A stretch of DNA of 64,000 bases from Tetmemena sp. SeJ-2015 (Eukaryota > Ciliophora > Spirotrichea > Sporadotrichida > Oxytrichidae). Below are positions 1 through 8,554 of this stretch, piece after piece. Both the position numbers and the translations under genes were made by a program. The stretch spans positions 1-64,000 of the forward strand of contig JAJKFJ010021794.1 in NCBI GenBank assembly GCA_027382625.1, read 5' to 3'. Positions within the stretch are counted from its first letter, which is position 1. Each line of letters opens with the position of its first letter. The notes under the pieces were generated by a model, which had not been told where the DNA came from, ran no database searches, and saw only the letters and a list, made by a program, of their open reading frames with translations.

Positions 1-3000
1 AGTGGACGAAGTTATGATGACTTTTTTCGAAAAGTGATGTTGCCTGATCACCGGCACTTCCCTGTCCTGAAAACACCATATCCCACCTAATTCTGGGCTA
101 AAATGATGACGGATACGGTGTTCGTTTTGATGGGCGCGTGCGGAACATAGAGATCTCGAAAATGAGGAAAAAGTTGATCGAAGTTATGATGACTGGGTTT
201 TCGAAAAGTGAAGTGGATTTTTGCCCTATCCCGGCATCTTCCTGTACCTGAAAACACCGTTTATCCATACTAAGATTACTGGGCTTACCAAAATGAGGAT
301 CGGAATGACTTTTGATGGGCGCCGCTGCAGGACATATCGATCTCGAAAGATGAGGAAAAAAGTTTGATCGAAGTTATTGATGAAACTTTTTTTCGAAAAG
401 TGTGATATTACCCTTCCGGGCATTCCTGCTATCCTGAAAACAACTCATCCCACCTAATCGATCTTAAAAATGACGGATACGGTGTTCGTTTTGATTGGCG
501 CGTGCGGCATATCGATCTCGAAATTGAGGAAAAAAGTTGATCGAAGTTATTATGACTTTTTTTTAGAAAAAGTGATTTTGCCCTTCCCGGCACTTCCCTG
601 TCCTGAAACCACCGTATCCCACCTAATTCTGGTAAAAATGACGGATACGGTGCCGGTTTTGATGGGCGCGTGCGGACATATCGATCTCGAGAAATGAGGA
701 AAAAAGTGTGATCATAGATCTTGATGACTTTTTTTATCGAAAAGTGGATTTGCACTTCCGGCATTCCGTCCTTGAAAACACCGTATCCCACTAATTCTGG
801 GCTTAAATGACGGGATACGGTGTTCGTTTTGATGGGCGCGTGCGGGACATATCGATCTCGAAAATGTGAGGGAAAAAGTTGATCGAAGTTATGAAGATTT
901 TTTATCGAAAAAGTAGAATATTACCCTTCGCGCACTTCCCTGTCCTTGAAAACAACTTCATCAATCCTAATTCTGCGGCTAAAAATGACGGATAACGGTG
1001 TTTCGGTTGATGGCGCGTGCAACGCGGAACTATCGATCTTCGCAAAATGAGGAAAAAGTTGATTCGAAGTTATGATGACTTTTTTTCGAAACAATGATAT
1101 TTTGCTGCCGGCACTTTCCCTAGTCCTCGAAAACACACGATATCACCTAAATTCTGGCTAAAATGACGGATACGGTGTTCGTTTTGATGGGCGCGGGCGG
1201 GAACATATCGATCTCGAAAATGAGGAAAAAAGGTGATCGAAGTTATGATGACTTTTTTTCGAAAAAGTTATTTTGCCCTTCCCGGCACTTCCTGTCCTGA
1301 AAACACCGTATCCCACTAATTCTGGGCTAAAAATGACGATACGGTGTTCGTTTTGATGGGGCGCGTGCGGGACATTCGATCTCGAAGAATGAGGAACAAA
1401 AGTGATACGTTATGATGAACTTTGTTTCGAAAAAGTGATTTTTTCCACTTCCCGACTCGCCTGTCCTGAAAACAGCCGCTATCCCAGCCTAATCTGGGCT
1501 AAATGACGGATTGGTTTCTTTGAAATGGGGCGTGCCGGGAACATATCGATCTCGAAAAATGAGGAAAAAGTTGGAAGTTATGATGACTTTTTTCGAAAAG
1601 TGATTTTGCCCTTCCCGGCACTTCCTGTCCTGAAAACACCGTATCCCACCGGAATTTGGGCTAAATGACGGATACGTGTTCGTTTTGATAGGGCGCGTGC
1701 GGGGACATAATCGTCTCGAAAAATTGAGGGAAAAAGTTGATCGAAGTTATTGATGACTTTTTTTCGAAAAAAGTGATTTTTGCCCTTCCCGGCAGTTCCC
1801 TGTCCTGAAACCACACGTATATCCACTATTTCTGGGCTTAAAAGATGACGTACGGTGTTCGTTTTTAATGGGCGCGTGCGGAACTTCGATCTCGAAATGA
1901 GGGGAAAAAAGTTGTCGAAGTTATGATTGACTTTTTTTCGAAAAGTGATTTTGCCCTTCCGGCACTTCCCTGGCCTTGAAACACCGTTGATTATCACACC
2001 TAATTCTGGAGCTAAAAATGACGCGAGATACGGTGTTCGTTTTGATGGGCGCGGGGACATATCGATCTCGAAAATGAGGAAAAAGTTGATCGAAGTTTGA
2101 TGATTTTTTTCGAAAAAGTGGATTTTGCCACTTCCCGGCTCTTCCCTTGTCCTAAAAACCTATATAATCGCCACACTTAATTCGTGGGCTAAAATGACGG
2201 AATAACGGTCGTTCGTTTTGATGGGCGACGTGGAACATATCCGATTCGAAAATGAGGAAAAAAGTTGATCGATGTTTTGATGACTCTTTTTTCGAAAAAG
2301 TGATTTTTGCCCTTCCCGGCACTTTGTACTGAAAACACCGTATCCCACTAATTCTGGGCTAAACATGACGGATACGGTGTTCGTTTTGATGGGCGCGTGC
2401 GGGGAACATATCGATCTCGAAAATGAAGGAAAAGTTTGATCGAGAGTGGTGAGTGATGAACTTATGTTTCGAAAAGTGATTTTTTTGCCTCCCCCTTTTT
2501 TTCTTCTTTTTTTTTTTCCTTTCGCCCCGTCACCTCTCCCGGTCACTTCCTGTCCTGAAAAACCGTATCCGCACCTAATTCTGGGCTAAAAATGACGATC
2601 GGTGTTCGTTTTGATGGGCGCAGTGGCGGACCATATCGATCTCGAAAATTGAGGGGAGAAAAAGTTGATCGAAGTTTATGATACTTTTTTTTTCGAAAAA
2701 GTCGATTTTGCCCTTCCGGCACTTCCCTGTCCTGAAAACACCGATATCCACCTTAATTCTAGGGCTAAAAATGACGGAACCTGTTTCGATTTTGATGCGC
2801 GGTGCAGGAACATACGATTCGAAAATGATGAAAAAATTGATCAAGTTATTTTGATGATTTTTTTTTCGAAAAAAGTGATTTTGCCATTCCCGGCACTTCC
2901 CTGTCCTGAAACACCGTATCCCCTAATTCTGGGCTAAAATGACGGATACGGTTTTCGTTTTGATGGGCGCGTGCTGGAACATATCGATTCGAAAAAGAGG

Positions 3001-3880
3001 AAAAAAGTTGATCGAAGTTATTATAACTTTTTTTCGAAAAAGTGATTTTGCACTTCCCGCACTTACCTGTCCTGAAAACACCGTATCCCACCTAACTTCT
3101 GGGCTAAAATGAGGACACGGATGTTCGTTTTGAATTGAAGTCGGTGAATGCAATGATAAAATGAAGGCAAAAAGTTGAGTGAAGTTATGTTGACTTTTTT
3201 TCGAAAAAGTTGATTTTGCCTTCACGCCTTCCCTGTACACTGAAAAACCGGTATCCCACCTATTTCTGGAGCTAGCTAAAATGCGGATAACGGTGTTCGT
3301 TTTTGATGGCGCGTGCGTGGAACATATCGATACTCGAAACAATGAGGAAAAACAGTTGATCGAATTACTTTGATGACTTTTTTTCGAAAATAGTGATTTG
3401 CCCTTCCCGGCACTTCCCGTGCGAAGACTCCGCTATCCACCCTAATTCTGGCTAAAAATGCACGGATCGGGTTCGTTTTGATGAGGGCGTGCAGGGAGAC
3501 ATATCGATTCGAAAAATGACGGAAAAAATTGATCGAAGTTATGATGACTTTGTTTTTCGCAAAAGTGATTTTGCCCTTCCGGCACTTCCCTGTCTGAAAA
3601 CACCGTATCCCACCTATTCTGGGCTAAATGACGGATACGGTGTTCTTTTTGATGCGCGTGCGGGGACATATCGATTGTCTCGCAAATGAGGAAGAAAACA
3701 GTTGATCCGAAGTTATGAATGACTTTTTTATTCAGAAAAGTGGATTTTGCCACCTGCCCGGCAACCTTCCCTGTCCTGAAACACGTGTCCCACTTATTCT
3801 GGAGCATAAAAAATGACACGCGATACGGTGTTCGTTTTGCATGGGCGCGGTGCAGGGACATATTCGATCTCCAAATATGC
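1..3880. repeat. Satellite array, unit about 170 bp, about 22 copies
   Basis: The same unit recurs about every 170 bp. It can be followed by the recurring words TTCTGGGCTAAAA, GATACGGTGTTCG and CATATCGATCTCGAAAA, seen about 22 times in one orientation. Each unit carries a 12-base inverted repeat, AACACCGTATCC and GGATACGGTGTT, with a loop of about 28 bases, so each could fold into a hairpin. Copies differ mostly by scattered one-base insertions and deletions rather than shared substitutions, which looks more like uncorrected long-read error than old divergence. The array has no open frame that holds across units; the small frames in it are chance. Hypotrich germline satellites of about this unit length have been described; I could not compare sequences. 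The array runs off the left edge of the window. Confidence 0.95.
2488..2545. repeat. Pyrimidine tract inserted in one satellite unit
   Basis: One unit is interrupted by about 55 bases made almost only of C and T, with T runs of 8 and 13. No other unit has it. It may be a real insertion or a sequencing artefact inside the array. Confidence 0.6.
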
Positions 3881-4504
3881 AAAAATAAGTTTTCAGAAAG
3901 ATGTTGACTCATAAAAAAAGTGAATTGCCACTTTTTGTACTGTTCTATATGAAATAATCTGACTTTTTACTTTATAGTTCTAAGATTTAATTTTTGGCGC
4001 TGAGATGAATATTATTATTAAATTTCTTGGTGTTTATTTTTTCATTATGAATTTCGATTAAATTTTTTATATATCTTATAGATGACTATATTATTTTTAT
4101 TCTATTTGATCTATCATTTAGAAGTTCTTCGAATTGCATTTACAAAATAACACTACATTCTTACATTTTATTTTTTTTTTCAATAATCAAGCTTCTGTGA
4201 CAATTATTTTCATGAAAAGTTAAAGCTAGTATCTGCCTTTTTTTGTTTACCATATAAGGCTACAGTCCTTGATTTAAATTTCTAGATCTTAAATGTTATA
4301 TTATTTAGATTAGATGCTTAAATTTATCTTCTCTTCACATCTTCAGATATATAAAATAAGCTATTGAAAAAATTGTCTTTGACTATTTTGTTATTTGTTT
4401 ATACCTTTAATAATATAAGTGGATTTTAAATTAAAAAATTATATATAAGAGTGTGAAACAATATTTTTTTCTTTTGACTTGAATATGTAAGTATTGAGAG
4501 AGAT
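3881..4504. other. AT-rich spacer, no gene seen
   Basis: About 620 bases of AT-rich sequence between the last degraded satellite copy and the polymerase segment. I found no frame with plausible protein, no repeat and no RNA-like fold. The missing motif A segment of the polymerase is not here on either strand. Confidence 0.6.
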
Positions 4505-6427
4505 GTTTTCAATTGCCTAGTTGAACTAAGTCCATTTATAGAGAGCTTCACAACATCTTTTTCCCTCTTCCTCCATACCTTTTTCTTAGAAGAACTTATA
4601 TGCTAACCCGTACTCTCCTTTTTCAGGCTTACCAGCTAATTTTTTAATGACAGGGGTATCTGCAGATGGTAAACCACTTGCTGTGTAATCTATAGCAGGG
4701 ATACCGAAGCCTGATATTTTCATTTCTCTGAATTTAAGAGCTGATTCTTTGCCTTCTTTAATGAAGCCTGCCTGATTCCCAACTCTGAATTCTCTCACTG
4801 TCGGGTAATCATAGATTCGTTCCCCATCTGGGCCATACTCTGGCTTTTTATTTTTCTTATCAAAGGGAGCGAAAAGAAGCTGTTAAATTTGATGTGCACT
4901 CGAAGCATTGAACTCTTGAGCATCACTCTGAACCGAGTAAACCCAGTCAAGGAAGTTCTATTCGTACTGCTTTTGCTCTTTCTCAGCAATCATCTAGATC
5001 TCTTTCAAGTAGTCTACATCGATTTATATGCCTCTTCTCTCCATATCTGTCAAAACTTCTCCAAAGGGAAGCCAGTATTTAGAATACAAGCCAAGCATAT
5101 CTTCCATTCCTTCCTCTTCAGTCTTCAACTTGATAAGCATCTAAGCGAGAGTCTCTCTTAAGAAAAAGGTGATTTCAGCATCAAAACAGGAGTACTCAAC
5201 CCAGGGCGTGACAAATTTTTCATCTGTGTGCATCTACTCTATGTCTGGGAACATGAGCACTTTGCCTTCAGTCCCATCCTTGAGCTATTTGTAAAAACCA
5301 AATGTCTCCTTGATGTTAACCTTCTTGATTTTGACTTCCTTCTGGTACTCTTTAATTCTTTCTATCAAGTGCTTATTTTTGTCTGGATTCTTATTATACT
5401 CTTCTAATAGCGAGTCTATCATAAGCACTTTCTATTGGACTATCTTATCTTCTAAGGACTCAGTCAGTGCAGACAAGGCATACTGATTAGGCATTTTAGA
5501 AGGATCTTATAGTCGAGCCATGTGCATCGTATCTCCTCCAAAGCCCTATACATCTATTCCATGGTTATAGAAAATGTGCCTATCAAATCCATAGTTGTGC
5601 CAGCACTTCAAATAAGTGGGGTCCTCTAGGTATTCTTTGAATTCCATAATAGTGTCGAGTGCATCTGCATAGTTATCAATGAACAGCCTTGGTCCATTTC
5701 CAAAATCAACTTCAGGGCCAATAAAAACTGAAGCGCAAATTATGCTACCATGCCCAACTGGACTCTCTTCCTTTGCATCTATATGAATAGTTTCAGTATC
5801 CCATGCATGTACTCTATCTGGATATTATTTTAAGATCTCCACAACTTTCCTGGCCTCTTCCTTAGTTCGAATGATAGTTGTATTTTGAAGTTTTAAATTC
5901 TTGATAGCTAAATTAACCCCATCCACAAGTTTAATTTTGCTTTCCTCTGGTACGACGATGGCCTCTTAAGCTTGCTTTTCTGCCGCTTTACTACTTTTAG
6001 GTTTCTTTGCACTAAGTGTATTACTTTAGTTTAGTAAATCTATCTGAGCAGAGTCAACTTCACCAAGAGCTGCGGCTTCTTGCAGTTTTTTAGACTTCTT
6101 TCGTTCCTTCTTTTCCTTGACTTCTTACTTATCTTTCTAAAGTTTAGCTCTCTTCTCTTCCGATGCTTGATCAGTAAAGTCGAAGCTTACGTATTTATTA
6201 AATATATTTTCCAAATGGAGTTTAGTCGTTCTTTTAATTTCTTCAGTCAATCTTTTGGAAAGGAGTTTCTCAGATTTGATCTTTTTGATTTTTTTGGTAT
6301 CAGTAGTCATGCCAGAATCTATCTCCATATAGACTTCTGTGGTTGATGTTTCTTGCAGACCAGAATCCAATTCTTCTAGTCCTACATTCTTACTTCCACT
6401 GGTTTTAATACTTCTTGACGCCCAAAA
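4505..6427 (-). CDS. POP-type DNA polymerase A, exonuclease segment (inverted MDS 2)
   Basis: This is the long middle segment of a family A DNA polymerase of the plant and protist organellar (POP) type, which replicates organelle DNA. Read on the minus strand with TAA/TAG as Gln, it gives a Lys-rich N-terminal linker, then the 3'-5' exonuclease domain: Exo I HAWDTETIHI, Exo II WHNYGFDRH and Exo III YSCFDAEI. The start of the polymerase domain follows (YSKYWLPFGEVLTDMERRG, then a Gly-Leu-Pro-Ser-Ala-Asp stretch and AYKFF). It stops near QAIENI, before palm motif A. The first coding bases sit at pointer TTTTGG (CCAAAA on + at 6422-6427), which matches the end of the + strand segment 6515-6604. 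One single-base frame break lies near 5025, in the codons after RRGIYK; I treat it as sequence error. The 3' limit near 4505 is approximate. Confidence 0.93.
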
Positions 6428-6514
6428 GAAATTAAATATATGTTTGAATAATTAAGATCAGAGGCTTATTGAAAGACTGGTTGAAGCTTATTCTTTTTAG
6501 ATGAGTCTCAAATT

Positions 6515-6604
6515 ATGACTGCAAGAGCAATTAAGACTGTCTTTAGAGGACTCTATTCCCTATGGAGGAACCTAATTTGTTGGCCTTGCCAATTATTATT
6601 TTGG
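6515..6604 (+). CDS. POP-type DNA polymerase A, N-terminal MDS 1
   Basis: Ninety bases start with ATG and encode an Arg-rich, acid-free leader (MTARAIKTVFRGLYSLWRNL) that looks like a mitochondrial targeting presequence. It ends with TTTTGG. The same six bases open the inverted exonuclease segment on the minus strand, in the same codon phase (Phe-Trp in both), so joining restores one frame: leader, Phe-Trp, Ala-Ser-Arg-Ser-Ile. This explains why the minus-strand segment has no ATG of its own: the frame there opens after a TGA with no Met. The call depends on the predicted join; a macronuclear copy would settle it. Confidence 0.75.
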
Positions 6605-6707
6605 AGAGCATGTTTTTTTAAAACTATTAGTGATTAATTATTAATTCATTTCCTTATATTGAAAATTAATGAGAGAATGAGAAAAGCACATATGGCTTTT
6701 AATTGAT

Positions 6708-7460
6708 GGTATGTATCCTGAAATTAAGAAAGACTTGGAGTTTGTATTTAATTTGTATTTGAGTCAGGGGATGTTCTACTAGAATGGGACAACTCTTAAG
6801 GAAAAGCTCCGAAGCCACTCTTGAAAGACAAATAAAGTATAATATTAATTTCACACATTAAAGTCAGTATATATTATTTTATGCGAACGAGAGAAAGAAA
6901 GCAAAGGTGATGAATTTCTCAATAGCATATGGAAAGACAGTGCATGGGTTCATGAAAGACTGGAACTGCAGCAAAGAAGAGGCATAAGCAACTGTAGACT
7001 TATGGTATGCAGATAGACCTGAAGTAAGAATGTGGCAGAAGATGGTTTAGTCTATAGCCATCACTAGGGGCTGGACTTAAACTCTGCTAGGGAGATACAG
7101 AAATCTCACCAAGCATTTCTTACTGGATGTAAAACCAGGGGAAGAAGGCGCAAGACCCAAGAGCAATATGATGAAAGAGCACGGACTCAGAGCTGCAATT
7201 AACACCCCTATCAAGGAGGTGCAGCTGATATAGTTATTGCAGCTATGGTCAAACTTAATAAAGACTAGGTCCTAAAAGATCTAGGCTATTAGCTACTACT
7301 TTAGATACATGATGAAGTCATATTGGAAGGACCAGAAGACAAAGCACAGTAAGCACTAGATAGAGTAGTTTTCATTATGGAAAACCCACTTGATGAAAAA
7401 CTTAGAGTCAAGTTGGAAGTAGATGCCAAAATAGCAACTACTTGGTACGAGGGTAAATGA
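6708..7460 (+). CDS. POP-type DNA polymerase A, palm/fingers segments (C-terminus)
   Basis: This carries the C-terminal third of the polymerase on the plus strand, opposite to the exonuclease segment. It comprises three macronuclear-destined segments. The first codes GMYPEIKKDLE. The second, after pointer GAGT, codes GDVLLEWDNSQGKAPKPLLK. The third, after pointer TA, runs from ERKKAKVMNFSIAYGK (motif B, fingers helix) through LLGRYRNL and NTPIQGGAADI to LQIHDEVILEGP (motif C, with the catalytic Asp of HDE) and ends at TGA, 7458-7460. Motif A (Asp-Tyr-x-Gln-Leu-Glu-Leu-Arg in this family) should lie just before the first segment but is not in the locus. The 5' limit, near the Gly of GMYP, is approximate. 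Confidence 0.92.
6742..6764 (+). other. IES, pointer GAGT (polymerase)
   Basis: GAGT at 6738-6741 and again at 6761-6764 flank 19 AT-rich bases. Removing one copy and the interior turns a broken frame into Lys-Asp-Leu-Glu-Ser-Gly-Asp-Val-Leu-Leu-Glu-Trp, the order expected in POP polymerases. Confidence 0.88.
6835..6881 (+). other. IES, pointer TA (polymerase)
   Basis: TA at 6833-6834 and 6880-6881 bound about 45 AT-rich bases between the PLLKD and ERKKAKV coding stretches. Joining gives Leu-Lys-Asp-Lys-Tyr-Ala-Asn-Glu-Arg, as expected. The two-base pointer is the shortest inferred here, so the exact edges are less sure. Confidence 0.75.
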
Positions 7461-7510
7461 AACTATCTATTTCATAATTAGCATCTTAATTTTAAGGGTA
7501 ATTATTTGTA

Positions 7511-8370
7511 CTTGAATTGATTTGACTTAAAATCCAAAAATTTGTAATATATTTGGCAAAATGGTAAGACAAATTTTAATTCAAATTTAAACAAAGACTT
7601 AGCTGTGGATTATGTTGCTGACTAATGTGATTATAGTGGGCGAACATCTGCTGCAGTCCTTACGCACATGCGAGAACTAATACTTTTTGGGAGCATGTTA
7701 AGCAAAACAACGACATATACAAATTATTGTAAGAACTATGAGCGTTTAATCATTGGTGTAGTATGAATGAGAAATACCTGCCTAAGCATATGAGAATAGG
7801 CTTGATAAACAGAATAATCCGCTTTGTTTTTGGGCCCTTGAGTATTCTGTCTGTGCTAACTCTACTATACTATCGTTCTTAGTTTACAGATATTTACGAC
7901 GCCTGCAGTCTCAGGTAATCCAAAATCTCCTTAAAACCAATTTAGGGCTGACTGTTTTGCTCATTGCGTTAATGATAACTTCCCTAACTTGGCTTGCAAG
8001 GATGTGAGCACAAGCCTTACATATCAAGGCAACACCTATAATCAGCTGTACTTTTATCCTTATGCTAACTCTAAAAACTACAACGACTGCCTTGGCTACG
8101 TTTCAAATGTAAATTATATTAAATTTAGTTTGTTGTAGAATGGAGAAACTTAATTTGCAGAGGATGAGCCTTGGCGCTAGTGGAAGACTCATACTTGCTT
8201 TTATAACTGCAAACAACCGGGAGATTGCTATATTGGATTTGATGAAGACAACAGAGGAGAATGCAGCACTTGGAATCCAGACATTGAAGGACTTCTCTGT
8301 GTCATGCCCACTAGCGATTGCGAAAACTATGTTATGTCCTCAGAGATTTGCCTCAATTCTCATTAAAAAC
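7511..8370 (+). CDS. Cys-rich ectodomain, probable N-terminal part of the sensor-phosphodiesterase
   Basis: Four open segments joined at pointers TATGAG, TAC and AATG give one continuous frame with many Cys: NYCKNYE, then NNPLCFW and EYSVCANS, then ADCFAHCVNDNFPNLACKD, then the last segment with CFYNCKQPGDCYIGF, GECSTW, GLLCVMPTSDC and SSEICLN. The spacing and low charge suggest a disulfide-bonded extracellular domain. I do not recognise a named family. No ATG starts this frame; an upstream segment with the signal peptide is either missing or was not recognised. The last segment stays open into an AT-rich stretch, and the next clear segment (from 8555) begins just before a membrane helix on the same strand, so I infer one gene with the voltage-sensor/phosphodiesterase part; a separate gene is possible. 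Confidence 0.65.
7743..7794 (+). other. IES, pointer TATGAG
   Basis: TATGAG at 7737-7742 and 7789-7794. Removal joins Asn-Tyr-Cys-Lys-Asn-Tyr-Glu to Asn-Arg-Leu-Asp-Lys in frame, while neither side is open through the interior. Confidence 0.8.
7866..7897 (+). other. IES, pointer TAC
   Basis: TAC at 7863-7865 and 7895-7897. Removal joins Val-Cys-Ala-Asn-Ser-Thr to Thr-Pro-Ala-Val-Ser-Gly in frame. Confidence 0.72.
8110..8142 (+). other. IES, pointer AATG
   Basis: AATG at 8106-8109 and 8139-8142 bound 29 AT-rich bases. Removal joins Gly-Tyr-Val-Ser-Asn to Gly-Glu-Thr-Gln-Phe in frame. Confidence 0.82.
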
Positions 8371-8554
8371 AATTAAGCTAAAAATTTTTGAAATATCTAT
8401 AGGAAACTAAATATGAAATAGAAAATAAAATATATTATCTTTTTATCTTAAAATAAAAAAAAAATTTTCTAAATGTAAATTTATAGTCTTTGATTTGTTA
8501 ATTAAAGAAAAATTATTCACATAGATATTTACATATATCAAGAGCAAATAAGAG

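Noticed and set aside
1..3880. CRISPR array
   Set aside because: The whole unit repeats with no unique spacers, and the genome is eukaryotic.
226..3912. Many small frames inside the satellite array
   Set aside because: They follow the repeat unit in shifting frames, differ by indels between units and have no protein character.
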